Positions 16,666 to 26,131 of a stretch of DNA of 64,000 nucleotides are shown one piece after another. The stretch comes from JANNWF01 sp038205755. Lineage in GTDB: Bacteria > Pseudomonadota > Gammaproteobacteria > Xanthomonadales > Xanthomonadaceae. The stretch covers positions 1 to 64,000 of the forward strand of contig JBBRBN010000010.1 in assembly GCA_038205755.1 (NCBI GenBank). The letters are read 5' to 3'. The position numbers and the translations under genes are program-made. The number at the start of each line of letters is the position of its first letter. Positions within the stretch are counted from its first letter, which is position 1. Below the pieces are notes generated by a model. That model had not been told where the DNA came from. It worked only from the letters and a program-made list of their open reading frames with translations, and searched no databases.

Positions 16666-17097
16666 ATGGCCCTGAAACGCTACGCAACTGCCTGGTGGGA
16701 AGGCGATCTGAAATCCGGCCGTGGCTGCATGAGCACGCCGCAAAGCGGACTGTTCGCCGACCAGAAATACTCGTTCAACACCCGCTTCGGTGAAGAGAAG
16801 GGCACCAATCCTGAGGAGCTGCTGGCAGCGGCGCACGCCGGCTGCTTCAGCATGGCGCTGGGCTTCATGCTGCAGAACGCCGGCTTGACCGCGAGCCGCA
16901 TCGACACCCGGGCCGAGGTCAGCATGGAGATGGCGCCATCACCGAGCGCCACCGCCGTCCACCTGACGGTGTCGGCTAACGTGCCTGGCTGCAGCGCGGA
17001 GCAGTTCGCTGCGATTGCCGACAACGCCAAGCAGAACTGCGTGATTTCGCGGGCACTGGCAATTCCAGTCAGCATGACGGCGACGCTGTCGGAGTGA
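16666..17097 (+). CDS. OsmC-family peroxidase/redox protein
   Basis: A 143-residue protein of the OsmC/Ohr superfamily. The reactive Cys pair is visible in AAAHAGCFSMALGF (peroxidatic Cys) and NAKQNCVISRAL (resolving Cys), and the catalytic Glu in GTNPEELLAAAHAG. It should reduce organic hydroperoxides using a dithiol donor. A GAGAGGAG site precedes the ATG. It diverges from the EF-G-like gene; the 216-base region between them holds no further feature I can call. Confidence 0.92.
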   Translation: MALKRYATAWWEGDLKSGRGCMSTPQSGLFADQKYSFNTRFGEEKGTNPEELLAAAHAGCFSMALGFMLQNAGLTASRIDTRAEVSMEMAPSPSATAVHLTVSANVPGCSAEQFAAIADNAKQNCVISRALAIPVSMTATLSE

Positions 17098-17105
17098 CAT
17101 CGCGA

Positions 17106-17130
17106 GCCCGGCGGTGCGCCGCCGCCGGGC
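17106..17130 (+). terminator. Hairpin after the OsmC-like gene
   Basis: A 9-bp stem GCCCGGCGG/CCGCCGGGC with a 7-base loop lies nine bases after the OsmC stop and is followed by ATTTCATT. It is a plausible but weak intrinsic terminator. Confidence 0.5.
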
Positions 17131-17185
17131 ATTTCATTGAGTGTCGAAACGTCGCCGCAGCGGGCGCTTGCTGTCGGCAACCTGG

Positions 17186-17525
17186 CAGCCTGTCGGACGT
17201 AGGTGGTCGAGGCGATTGCTGGCTGCGTGAGGACAGACAACGACGATTCGCAGGCCCATAGCAGCGCTATGGGCCAGGAATTGGCGGCGTGCGCTTTTTT
17301 TTTGCTCTCGTGCCGCGCAGACGGATTTGCAGCCCGGCCGACCTAACCCGCATGTTTCATGAATCTCGCGCGCCCTCGTTTGTCTCTTGTCCGCACAGGA
17401 GACTACGTCAGTCGGTCGTATGGCCCGTTACGCCGCTCCTTCGGTAGTCTCCTGTGCGAACAACATCCTGCGCGATCATCGCGCGAATTCATGAAACATG
17501 CGGGCTACGTCCGACCGGCTGCTAG
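17186..17525. repeat. Modular inverted-repeat element, complete copy B
   Basis: A 340-bp copy of the family. Here module 2 is on the left and reverse-complemented relative to copy A (GCCCATAGCAGCGCTATGGGC hairpin near 17260), and module 1 (17347-17504) keeps the same strand as in copy A. Thus the two modules have opposite relative orientation in A and B. Module 1 is bounded by the perfect 18-bp inverted repeat CCCGCATGTTTCATGAAT. Ends are CAGCCTGTCGGACGTAG and CTACGTCCGACCGGCTGCTAG. Confidence 0.9.
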
Positions 17526-17637
17526 CCGCTGCTGTCGAGCACCTGAACGGCTTTTTCGGGTTCACAACCGATTAAGTGCGGCAACTCTAGCGTTTGCGCT
17601 GCACGAACCCGCGGGGTTCGCGATCAGGAGATTGACG

Positions 17638-18204
17638 ATGAGCCGCACCCTTGCCTCTACCCTGCTGGCCTCACTGCTGCTGTCGGGCGCAGCGCTGGCC
17701 AATGATTACGGCCGCGATCGCCAGTTCGGTGAAACCGCTTGGGCGGACGTGGTGAATGTTGAGCCGATCTACAGCAGCTATGACCGGCCGGTGGCGGACA
17801 GCCAGTGCTACCAGCAGCCGGTTACATATCGCGAGCCGGTCCGCTATCGCGGCGGACACCGCGACCGCACCCCTGCCATCCTCGGCGCCATCGTCGGTGG
17901 CGTGGTCGGCAGCCAGTTCGGCAGCGGCAGCGGACGCGACGCGGCGACCGCGGCCGGCGCGCTGCTGGGTTACAGCGCCGTGCGCGATGACCAGCGCCGC
18001 TACGGTGGTCATTATGCGAGCGGTGGGCGCGAGTACACCCGCTACGAGAACCGCTGCACCACGCAGACCAATTACGTTCGCGAGGAGACGATCAGCGGTT
18101 ACGACGTGACCTATCGTTACCTCGGAAAGACCTACCGGACGACCACCGACTACGATCCGGGTCGGCGCATCGAGGTTGCGGTGGACGTGCGGCCGGTGCG
18201 CTAA
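17638..18204 (+). CDS. Glycine-zipper 2TM-domain secreted protein
   Basis: A 188-residue protein with a signal peptide (TLASTLLASLLLSGAALA). A glycine-zipper segment follows at about residues 78-105 (ILGAIVGGVVGSQFGSGSGR), then a Tyr/Arg-rich region with two Cys. The family (glycine zipper 2TM, Rick_17kDa-like) is an envelope-associated protein class of unclear function. CAGGAG eight bases before the ATG sets the start. The gene lies directly after repeat copy B. Confidence 0.85.
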   Translation: MSRTLASTLLASLLLSGAALANDYGRDRQFGETAWADVVNVEPIYSSYDRPVADSQCYQQPVTYREPVRYRGGHRDRTPAILGAIVGGVVGSQFGSGSGRDAATAAGALLGYSAVRDDQRRYGGHYASGGREYTRYENRCTTQTNYVREETISGYDVTYRYLGKTYRTTTDYDPGRRIEVAVDVRPVR

Positions 18205-18254
18205 GCGCTCAGCCCGGGGGCGGCCTGCTTGCCCCTCGGACAACCCGGTGACAG

Positions 18255-18285
18255 GACCGGCGCCGAATCGAATCCGGCGCCGGTC
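18255..18285. terminator. Hairpin between convergent genes
   Basis: An 11-bp perfect stem GACCGGCGCCG/CGGCGCCGGTC (18255-18265 with 18275-18285) with a 9-base loop lies between the glycine-zipper gene and the end of rapZ. It could serve both strands. The T-tract is weak. Confidence 0.5.
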
Positions 18286-18369
18286 TGCGTTTGCGCATCC
18301 GGGTGCAGCAGTCGGCGGATCTGACCAGCCGACGCGAGGTCGCGCTGCGCACGGCTTCGGACTGCTCCG

Positions 18370-19263
18370 CTACTCCAGTTCGCGATGGAAGCTCACCACC
18401 TGCTGGCGGCCGCCGTCACGCAGGTGGTCGGCGAGCTTTTCCGCCAGGTAGACCGAGCGATGTCGGCCGCCGGTGCAGCCAAAAGCGATCGTCACGTAGC
18501 TGCGTGACTCGCTCTCGAAACGCGGCAGCCAGGTGTCAAGAAAGGCGGCGATCTGAGTGAAGAACTGGACCACCAGCGGGTCCGCGTCCAGATGCTCGCG
18601 GACCGCCTTGTCGCGACCCGAAAGTGGCCGCAGCCCGGGGTTCCAGTGCGGATTGGGCAGGCAGCGCGCGTCGAACACGAAGTCCGCGTCAATCGGTACG
18701 CCGCGCCGGTAGGCGAACGACTCCAGCAGAAGGGTCAAGCCCGGAAGTTGGCCGGTGCCAAGCTCGGTGATGATCAGCCGCCGCAGCTGGTGGACATTCA
18801 GCTCGCTGGTGTCGATCACGCGGTCGGCCAGCGCCATCAGTGGCCGCAGCAGTCGCCGTTCCTGGGCGATCGCCTCGGCCAACGGCAGGCCGCCCTGACT
18901 CAGCGGATGCCGGCGGCGGGTTTCCGAGTAGCGCTTCAGCAGGGCCTCGTCGCGGGTGTCCAGAAACACCAGCTCATGTTCGATACCCATTCGGCCGACT
19001 TCGGCGAGCGCCTGCGGCAGGTGGCCAAGGTCCTCGCGCCGATTGCGCACATCGATACCAACCGCCAGCCGCCGCGGCGGCTCGGCACCCTCAAGAACGC
19101 TTCGGACAAAATCCGGCAGGAGGTCAGAGGGCAGGTTGTCCACGCAGTAGCAGTCAATATCCTCCAGCGTGCGCAGGGCGACACTCTTGCCGGAGCCCGA
19201 CAGCCCTGAGACGATCAGCAGGCGCGGGGACGCAATGGCGGGGCTGATTGGAGTGTCTACCAT
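18370..19263 (-). CDS. rapZ: RNase adapter protein RapZ
   Basis: A 297-residue RapZ (YvcJ) protein. The Walker A loop is GLSGSGKS (residues 20-27). The C-terminal domain carries the conserved FGCTGGRHRSVYLAE. In enterobacteria RapZ binds sRNA GlmZ with RNase E and tunes glucosamine-6-phosphate synthase, and so cell-envelope precursor supply. It overlaps hprK by seven bases, as expected for the rpoN-ptsN-hprK-rapZ operon. The npr/HPr gene that often follows is not present here; the next gene is convergent. Confidence 0.97.
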   Translation of the reverse strand: MVDTPISPAIASPRLLIVSGLSGSGKSVALRTLEDIDCYCVDNLPSDLLPDFVRSVLEGAEPPRRLAVGIDVRNRREDLGHLPQALAEVGRMGIEHELVFLDTRDEALLKRYSETRRRHPLSQGGLPLAEAIAQERRLLRPLMALADRVIDTSELNVHQLRRLIITELGTGQLPGLTLLLESFAYRRGVPIDADFVFDARCLPNPHWNPGLRPLSGRDKAVREHLDADPLVVQFFTQIAAFLDTWLPRFESESRSYVTIAFGCTGGRHRSVYLAEKLADHLRDGGRQQVVSFHRELE

Positions 19264-20210
19264 GGCGACTGGTGGCGCATCTGATGCGCCTGGCGGTCAA
19301 TGAAAGTCTGCGCGGCATCGATCCCCTTGGACTTCAGCACGTGCGAGCGCACCGCAGCCTCGACCAGCACAGCAAGGTTGCGGCCTGGCGCGACCGGCAG
19401 GGTGATCAGCGGCACGTCGATATCAAGCACGCTGCGGCGGCTGAGGTCGCCATACAGGCGGTCGACGGGCTTTGGGTTCATCTGCGGGTCCTGGCGCTCA
19501 AGGTGAACGATCAATCGCAGGTACTTGTTGCGCTTCACGGCGGTATCGCCAAACATCTCACGCACGTTGAGCACACCAAGCCCGCGCACTTCCAGCAGGT
19601 CCTGCAGCAGATCCGGGCAGGTGCCATCAAGAATGTCCGGCGCGATGTTGGTGAACTCCGGCGCGTCATCGGCAACCAGCCGGTGTCCGCGGGTGATCAG
19701 CTCCAGCGCCAGCTCACTCTTGCCGGAGCCGCTTTCGCCGGTCAGCAGTACGCCAATCGAGTGCACCTCCATGAATACGCCGTGCAGCGTCGAGCGACGG
19801 GCCAGCGCGCGCGCCAGGTGGTACTGGATGTAGGTGAGCAGTTCGTGGCCGCGCCGCGGTGACAACCACAGCGCTGTGTTTGATTCGTTGGCCACGTCGC
19901 GCAGGTCAGGCGGACACGACTGGTCCTTGGTCAGCAGCAGGGCCAGTGGTTTGGCGTTGGCGATCTTGGCCAGCGTTTCCCAGCGTGGCCGCGGCTCCAG
20001 CCCGTCGAGATATTCCAGTTCGGCCGAGCCGAGGATCTGCACCTGATTGGCGTAGATGGTGTTGAGGTAGCCCACCAGCGACGGCCGGCGATGCAGGTCC
20101 TCTCCGGATTCAAGCACCCGCGCTTCGCCGCGCTGGCCAGCCAGCCAGCGCAGGCCGAGCCGATCCTTCAGCTGGTCAAACAGTTCGCGGGCGGAGATGC
20201 GGGCCTGCAT
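19257..20210 (-). CDS. hprK: HPr kinase/phosphorylase
   Basis: A 317-residue HprK, which phosphorylates a Ser of HPr-type PTS proteins. The Walker A loop GESGSGKS is at residues 158-165. The HprK signature follows in the RGLGVLNVREMFG segment, and the N-terminal domain has LVGYLNTIYANQVQILG. It sits between ptsN and rapZ in the conserved proteobacterial order. The likely target, an HPr/NPr protein, is not encoded in this window. Confidence 0.97.
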   Translation of the reverse strand: MQARISARELFDQLKDRLGLRWLAGQRGEARVLESGEDLHRRPSLVGYLNTIYANQVQILGSAELEYLDGLEPRPRWETLAKIANAKPLALLLTKDQSCPPDLRDVANESNTALWLSPRRGHELLTYIQYHLARALARRSTLHGVFMEVHSIGVLLTGESGSGKSELALELITRGHRLVADDAPEFTNIAPDILDGTCPDLLQDLLEVRGLGVLNVREMFGDTAVKRNKYLRLIVHLERQDPQMNPKPVDRLYGDLSRRSVLDIDVPLITLPVAPGRNLAVLVEAAVRSHVLKSKGIDAAQTFIDRQAHQMRHQSPW

Positions 20211-20269
20211 GGCGACGGGTTCAATCTCCGCAGGGTCGGCCGGCCGGATCAGCCGAGTGGGAAGGCAGG

Positions 20270-20740
20270 CTAGGCTGCAGCGTGCGTCTTGCGCCAGTTG
20301 GCCAGTTCGTCGAACAGCGTCGTGGAGTCGCGTGCGGCGCGCAGGCGGGTGGAGAGTGACGGATCGCTGAACATTTCGGCAAGCTGCGAGAGCAGCTGCA
20401 GGTGCTGATGGGTGAAGTGCTCGGGCACACCCATCGCAAACAGCAGGTCGACAGGTCGCCCGTCAGGGGCGCCAAAGTCGATCGGCGCATCCAGTTGGAC
20501 AAAACAGCCCGACGCCGTGGTGAGCGCGTCGCTGCGGCCGTGCGGGATGGCAATCCCCTGTCCCAGCGCGGTCGAGCCGAGCTTTTCACGGGCGCAAAGG
20601 CTGTCGAAGATACGCCGTTCCGCCTCGTCGCCCTGACCGTCGGCAAGCAGCCCGGCAAGTAGCTCCAGCAGCCGCTTCTTGCTGGTGACGCTGGCGCCCG
20701 CAATGACGCGGGCAGGGGATAGAAGGTCAATCAAATGCAT
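20270..20740 (-). CDS. ptsN: PTS IIA-like nitrogen-regulatory protein
   Basis: A 156-residue EIIA-Ntr protein. The phosphorylated His is in GIAIPHGRSD (His67). It is the terminal acceptor of the PTS-Ntr chain and regulates potassium and nitrogen processes in other bacteria. It lies 19 bases after hpf and 59 bases before hprK, in the canonical order. Confidence 0.95.
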   Translation of the reverse strand: MHLIDLLSPARVIAGASVTSKKRLLELLAGLLADGQGDEAERRIFDSLCAREKLGSTALGQGIAIPHGRSDALTTASGCFVQLDAPIDFGAPDGRPVDLLFAMGVPEHFTHQHLQLLSQLAEMFSDPSLSTRLRAARDSTTLFDELANWRKTHAAA

Positions 20741-20759
20741 CGCATTGGCCAGGTTGCGG

Positions 20760-21086
20760 TCAGCCGAAACTGCCGGTGCGCGCGGCGGACTCGCCGCGGT
20801 GATGGTCGGTGAGTTTTTCCTTCACCTTGAGCACCTGGCGGTCGATTTTGTCGGCCAGCAGGTCGATGGCGGCGTACATGTCTTCGGCGACCGAGTTGGC
20901 ATGCAGGCTGCGGCCGGTCAGATTGAGCGTTGCCTCAGCTTTCTGGTCGAGCTTGTCGACGCCAAGAATGACGTGGACATCGAGAACCTGGTCGAAATGG
21001 CGCTGGAGTCGCTCAAGCTTACTGTGCACATAGTCGCGCAGCGCTGGCGTGACGTCGATCTGGTGACCGCTGACCTCGATCCTCAT
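20760..21086 (-). CDS. hpf: Ribosome hibernation-promoting factor
   Basis: A 108-residue short HPF/YhbH protein: N-terminal MRIEVSGHQIDVTPALRDYV and the core VILGVDKLDQKAEATLNL with DMYAAIDLLADKIDRQVLK. It binds the 30S subunit to stabilise inactive ribosomes. AAGGAGGT seven bases upstream fixes the start at 21086. It lies downstream of rpoN on the same strand. Confidence 0.95.
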   Translation of the reverse strand: MRIEVSGHQIDVTPALRDYVHSKLERLQRHFDQVLDVHVILGVDKLDQKAEATLNLTGRSLHANSVAEDMYAAIDLLADKIDRQVLKVKEKLTDHHRGESAARTGSFG

Positions 21087-21232
21087 GCTGACCTCCTTGG
21101 TGTCCGATAGCCGCAGGATGCAAACCACTCCGCCGGCCGCAGCGGCAGCGCCGCCGGCGAATAGTGCTGGGAAGCGTGGGGGGAGGGCGCTGCGTGCGCG
21201 CCAGTCCAGGTTGGCAGATGCTGCATGTCAGG

Positions 21233-22669
21233 TCAGCTCAGCCTCTGGCGCTCGTTGGACGAGGGGATATTCATCGCTTCCCGGTATTTTGCCACGGTTC
21301 GTCTGGCCACGGTGACGCCCTGGTCCTGCAGCTGCCCGACCAGGCGGGCGTCGGACAGCGGCTGGCGAGGGCTTTCCGCCTCGATCAAACGCCTGATCAT
21401 GGCTTGTATGGCGGTGCTCGAGGCCGAGCCACCGTCGACCGTGGACAGACTGCTTGAAAAGAAATGTTTCAATTCAAACGTGCCGCGCGGCGTGTGCAGG
21501 TACTTGCGGGTGGTGACGCGGGAAACGGTCGATTCGTGCAAGCCGACCTCATCGGCAATCTCGCGCAGCACCAAGGGACGCATGGCTTCCGGACCATGGT
21601 CGAGAAAGGCGTTTTGCCGTCCAACGATGGCGCGGGCCACCCGCAGCAGGGTGTCGGCGCGGGTTTCGAGACTGCGGATCAGCCACCGCGCCTCCTGCAG
21701 CTGGCCGCGCAGATAGGCGGCGTCGCTGCGGGCGGCGCCGCCGATCAGCGATTCGTAGTGGCGGTTGATCCCCAGTCGCGGGCTCGACCCGCCGCCCAGC
21801 CGCACGTCCCAGCGCCCGGACTGGCGAAACACGTAGGCGTCGGGCGCGATGTACTCGACGCTGCTGCTGGCGTACTGGGCGCCGGGCCGCGGGTCCAGGC
21901 TGCGGATCAGGGCGATGGCCGCCTCCACCGCATCAAGTGGGGCCGCGATCTGCTTTGCCACCCGCTCGGCGCCGTGGCGGGCCAACAGCTCGAGTTCGTC
22001 GGCGACGATCTGCAGCGCCAGCGCCCGCAGCGGCGCATCGCTTGCCCCTGGTAGGCCCTTCAGCTGCACCGTTAGGCACTCGCGCAGGTTGCGGGAACCG
22101 ACGCCAATCGGGTCGAAATGCTGGATGCGGCATCGAACCGCTTCAACTTCCGGTTCATCGGCGTCGAAGTCCGGCCGCATGGCCAGCGCGATTGCCGCGC
22201 TGGCCTCGTGCAGATAGCCGTTCTCGTCGATTGCATCGATGATGGCCAGCGCAATCGCATGGTCGCGCGACGACATCGGTGTCAGATTGAGCTGCCAGAG
22301 CAGATGGCTGATCAGGCCTTCCTCCGTTGCCGCCGACAGCTCGCGCTCCTCACCGCTGCTGGCGGAGCTGCTTGATCGAGGCAGGTCCTCGTCCCAGTCG
22401 AACGCTTCAGCCTCGTAGAGGTTCTCATCCGCTTCGTTGGTGTCGGCCTGCTGGTCCGGCGCGGCACGCTCCGGCGGCGGCTCCGGCACAGCGTCCGGCG
22501 ATGCCTCACTCTCGTCTTCGGCCTCTTCAAGCAGCGGGTTGCTCTCCAGAGCCAGGCTGATTTCGGTTTCCAGCTCGGTGCTGGAGAGCTGCAGCAAGCG
22601 GATCGCCTGCCGCAGCTGAGGCGTCAGGGTGAGGCTTTGACCGAGTCGCAGCTGCAGGCTGGGCTTCAT
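21233..22669 (-). CDS. rpoN: RNA polymerase sigma-54 factor
   Basis: A 478-residue sigma-54. Region I is Gln/Leu rich (LRLGQSLTLTPQLRQAIRLL), followed by an acidic region II, the core-binding domain, the HTH and the RpoN box ARRTVAKYREAMNIPSS near the C-terminus. It directs transcription from -24/-12 promoters with enhancer-binding proteins. The start is Met at 22669, where region I begins; the longer frame runs into lptB. Neighbour lptB upstream and hpf downstream match the usual gammaproteobacterial block. Confidence 0.96.
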   Translation of the reverse strand: MKPSLQLRLGQSLTLTPQLRQAIRLLQLSSTELETEISLALESNPLLEEAEDESEASPDAVPEPPPERAAPDQQADTNEADENLYEAEAFDWDEDLPRSSSSASSGEERELSAATEEGLISHLLWQLNLTPMSSRDHAIALAIIDAIDENGYLHEASAAIALAMRPDFDADEPEVEAVRCRIQHFDPIGVGSRNLRECLTVQLKGLPGASDAPLRALALQIVADELELLARHGAERVAKQIAAPLDAVEAAIALIRSLDPRPGAQYASSSVEYIAPDAYVFRQSGRWDVRLGGGSSPRLGINRHYESLIGGAARSDAAYLRGQLQEARWLIRSLETRADTLLRVARAIVGRQNAFLDHGPEAMRPLVLREIADEVGLHESTVSRVTTRKYLHTPRGTFELKHFFSSSLSTVDGGSASSTAIQAMIRRLIEAESPRQPLSDARLVGQLQDQGVTVARRTVAKYREAMNIPSSNERQRLS

Positions 22670-22694
22670 GGCAATGGCAGCCTTGCGTTCCGAT

Positions 22695-23413
<719 letters not shown>

Positions 23414-23414
<1 letters not shown>

Positions 23415-23926
23415 CAGCCGGCGGGAGCCGCTGGCTTGGCGGCACGCGGTGGAATCGTCATCTGCACCCGGCCACCTTCGCCGCCGCCTCCAAGCCGCCC
23501 CGAGGTCAGGTCGTAGCGGATCCGCGGGCCGCGCAGCTCGCCTTCCGGCTGGGTGACGATCACGTCGCCAGTCAGCACCATGACTTTGTTGATCACGTCG
23601 TAGTCGATGGTGCGGGCACGCGCCTGCATCTGGCCGCCTGAATCGAGAGTCTGCTGCAGCTGCGCGGGAGCGCCCTCCAGCAAGGCGCGCTTGATCTCGC
23701 CGGCGCTGCGCTCGATGGTGGCATCGGAGGACTTGATCTGCAGGCTGCCCTGGCTGATCACCACGTTGCCCTTCAGCAGTGCCCGGCCATTTTCGCCCAG
23801 CGTCGCGTCGGTCCAGTCGGCGCCGATCTCCATCGGCTGGTCGCGGTCACTCTCCAGGGCGAGAGTGGGCCACGCAGCCAACGCGAGCGGCAGTATCAGC
23901 AAGGAACTAGGGCGAAACAGCGGCAT
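23414..23926 (-). CDS. lptA: LPS transport periplasmic protein
   Basis: A 170-residue LptA with a signal peptide (SLLILPLALAAWPTLA). The OstA-type beta-jellyroll core is seen in PMEIGADWTDATLGENGRAL and LKGNVVISQGSLQIKSSDAT. It forms the periplasmic bridge carrying LPS to LptDE. The C-terminal tail (about 30 residues) is low-complexity Gly/Pro/Ala, longer than needed for the fold. Overlaps with lptC (20 bases) and lptB support one operon. Confidence 0.94.
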
Positions 23927-24476
23927 GGCGGATACGCACGTTGGAGAGGAGTTCGACCCGCCGCGCGTTCAGATCGCCGCGGAGGCCGGTGGCGGTGAGT
24001 ATAGAGCCCGGTTCGGTGACGGTCACCGCGAGGTCGCTGACCACCCGCCGTTCGCGCGGAAAAAGCGTCAGCGCTTCGCTTTGCAGCAGTATCGGTTCGG
24101 TTCCCGGAGCGGTTGGGCCGCGCACTTGGGCGTTGCCAATCAGGCGCAGCTCGGTTCCCTCTCGATCAACCCATGCGCGGTTCGCGCTGCTGGTCCAGAT
24201 CTTTCCACCGTCGTCCGGTGAGCTGAACAGCGGGGCTTCGATATCCAGTGTGCCCAGATGCGGGTGTCGCGTCAGGCGCGGACCGGAGGCGGCAAACGAC
24301 TCCTTGCCGGCAGCGTCCAGCGCAATCAGATCGAAGTCGAACAGGAGATAGTCCGAGCGCGGCGGTCCGACCAGCTCCGGTGGGCCGGCGTCGCGGCGCA
24401 GCTGCCAGACCCAGATACCGCTGCCGGCGGCCACCAGCAGCAGCAGGGCGGTAACGGCACGACGGCGAGGACTCAC
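23907..24476 (-). CDS. lptC: LPS export protein LptC
   Basis: A 189-residue protein with one N-terminal membrane anchor (AVTALLLLVAAGSGIWVWQL) and a periplasmic LptC/YrbK domain (YLLFDFDLIALDAAG, SGPRLTRHPHLGTLDIEAPL). It anchors the LptA bridge to LptBFG. It overlaps lptA by 20 bases. A miniature copy of the dispersed repeat separates it from kdsC, an unusual interruption of this tight operon. Confidence 0.92.
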   Translation of the reverse strand: MSPRRRAVTALLLLVAAGSGIWVWQLRRDAGPPELVGPPRSDYLLFDFDLIALDAAGKESFAASGPRLTRHPHLGTLDIEAPLFSSPDDGGKIWTSSANRAWVDREGTELRLIGNAQVRGPTAPGTEPILLQSEALTLFPRERRVVSDLAVTVTEPGSILTATGLRGDLNARRVELLSNVRIRHAAVSP

Positions 24477-24489
24477 GCGCCGACCCTGG

Positions 24490-24563
24490 CCGCATGCTTC
24501 ATGAATTCGCGCGAGGGCGCGTGAGATTCGTGAAACATGCGGGCTAGGTCCGACAGGCTGCTA
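24490..24563. repeat. Miniature derivative of the modular repeat (copy E)
   Basis: It holds CGCATGCTTCATGAATTCGC joined to ATTCGTGAAACATGCGGG and one terminal repeat (GTCCGACAGGCTGCTAA). Only the outer arms of module 1 remain, forming a long hairpin of about 54 bases. It lies between kdsC and lptC, and its right end supplies the TAG stop of kdsC. Confidence 0.8.
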
Positions 24564-25115
24564 ACCATCGGTGAATCGGGTCAGCACCGCTGCAGCCAGG
24601 CCGCGCGCCGCCAGCAGTCCATCACAGACTTCCCGCACGGCGCCGTTGCCGCCGCGTGCGTGGGTTTTCCACTCCGCGCGCTGCAGCACCCACGGATGCG
24701 CGTTGGCGGGTGCGATTGCCATGCCGGCGATGCGCATCGCCGGCAGATCAGGCAAGTCATCACCCATGAAGGCCGCCTCAGCCAGCGCGATACCCAGACT
24801 GGCACAGACCTCGCGCAGGCTGTCGGCCTTGTTGGCGCTGCCCTGAAAGACATGCGCGATGCCCAGTTCGCGCGCGCGCAGCTCGACCACCGGGCTACGG
24901 CGGGCGGTCACCAGCGCGACCGCAATTCCAGACTCGCGCAGCAACCGGAGTCCGAAGCCATCGTGGACGTGGAACGACTTCAGCTCGCTGCCGTCGCTGG
25001 ACAGCGTCAGCCGACCGTCGGTGAGGGTGCCATCGACATCCAGCGCCAGCAGCCGGATGCCAGCCACCGCGGCGCGGATCGCAGCGGGCGGCATTGCAAA
25101 CGGGTCGGTGCTCAA
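24561..25115 (-). CDS. kdsC: 3-deoxy-D-manno-octulosonate 8-phosphate phosphatase
   Basis: A 184-residue HAD phosphatase of the KdsC type. Catalytic motif I is LLALDVDGTLTDG, motif II includes VTARRSP, and motif IV is FMGDDLPDLPAM. It dephosphorylates Kdo-8-phosphate in the LPS inner-core pathway. It overlaps kdsD by four bases (ATGA). The final codons read into the end of the repeat element, so the natural C-terminus may have been trimmed or extended by that insertion. Confidence 0.95.
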   Translation of the reverse strand: MSTDPFAMPPAAIRAAVAGIRLLALDVDGTLTDGRLTLSSDGSELKSFHVHDGFGLRLLRESGIAVALVTARRSPVVELRARELGIAHVFQGSANKADSLREVCASLGIALAEAAFMGDDLPDLPAMRIAGMAIAPANAHPWVLQRAEWKTHARGGNGAVREVCDGLLAARGLAAAVLTRFTDG

Positions 25116-26131
25116 ACGACGCGCGCCCGCAGCAGATCGTGAATGTTGAGCGCGCCAACCACCCGCCCCGCGGCGTCGACCACGATCAAGCCGCTGATCT
25201 TGTGCTCTTCCATCAGGCGGGCCGCTTCCACCGCCAGCCGTTCGCCGCGGATGGTCTTTGGCATTGCATTCATCGCGCTCTGCACCGGCGTGCTGCGCGG
25301 GTCGAGGCGGGCTTCGTCAAACGCCCGACGCAGGTCGCCGTCGGTGAACACGCCGAGCAGCCGATCCTCGGCGTCGACCACCGCCGTCATGCCGAGCCGC
25401 TTGCGGCTCATCTCGACCACCGCATCGCTCAGCGACGCCTCGGACGTAACGCGCGGCACCGCGTCGCCGGTGTGCATGATGTCGGCGATGTGCAGCAGCA
25501 GCCGGCGGCCCAGACTCCCGGCCGGGTGCGAGCGCGCAAAGTCCTCCGCGGTGAAGCCGCGCGCTTCGAGCAGCGCGACCGCCAGCGCATCGCCCATCAC
25601 CAGCGCCGCGGTGGTGCTGGAGGTGGGCGCCAGTCCGAGCGGGCACGCCTCCTCGCTGACGCTGACATCCAGATGCACGTCAGCCAGGCGAGCCAGCGTC
25701 GAGTGCGGTCGGCCGGTCATGGCGATTACCGGATTTCCCTGGCGGCGCAGCGCCGGGATGATGGTCAGCACTTCGTCGGTCTCGCCCGAGTTGGACAGCG
25801 CCAGCACCACGTCGGCATCGGTGATCATGCCGAGGTCGCCGTGGCTGGCCTCGCCGGGATGAACGTAGATGGCGGGGGTGCCGGTCGAGGCCATGGTCGC
25901 CGCGACTTTTCGCGCGATATGGCCGGACTTGCCCATGCCGATAGCCACCAGTCGCCCGCGGCAGGCCAGGATAAGCCGGGCGGCGGCGGCAAAGTCGGCG
26001 TTGATCTTGGGGCGCATGGCCTGCAGCGCGCGGGTTTCGATATCCAGAACCCGCTGGCCGCTGTCCACCAGCACGGCATCCGGGTGCTGAGCCGACACCG
26101 GCGGTCTGAGCGGCTGCAGTTGAGCATTCAT
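25112..26131 (-). CDS. kdsD: D-arabinose 5-phosphate isomerase
   Basis: A 339-residue KdsD: an N-terminal SIS sugar isomerase domain (GMGKSGHIARKVAATMASTG, ALSNSGETDEVL) followed by two CBS domains (about residues 210-335, including FTDGDLRRAF and EEHKISGLIVVD). It converts ribulose-5-phosphate to arabinose-5-phosphate, the first step to Kdo. The start is the Met at 26131, because the upstream extension is unlike the family. It is first in the kdsD-kdsC-lptC-lptA-lptB run. Confidence 0.95.
   Translation of the reverse strand: MNAQLQPLRPPVSAQHPDAVLVDSGQRVLDIETRALQAMRPKINADFAAAARLILACRGRLVAIGMGKSGHIARKVAATMASTGTPAIYVHPGEASHGDLGMITDADVVLALSNSGETDEVLTIIPALRRQGNPVIAMTGRPHSTLARLADVHLDVSVSEEACPLGLAPTSSTTAALVMGDALAVALLEARGFTAEDFARSHPAGSLGRRLLLHIADIMHTGDAVPRVTSEASLSDAVVEMSRKRLGMTAVVDAEDRLLGVFTDGDLRRAFDEARLDPRSTPVQSAMNAMPKTIRGERLAVEAARLMEEHKISGLIVVDAAGRVVGALNIHDLLRARVV

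Noticed and set aside
17359..17637. Open frame from repeat copy B into the glycine-zipper gene, starting MNLARPRLSLVRTGDY
   Set aside because: The same short start is encoded by other repeat copies in varying frames and no domain is present; the glycine-zipper gene has its own ribosome site and signal peptide at 17638.
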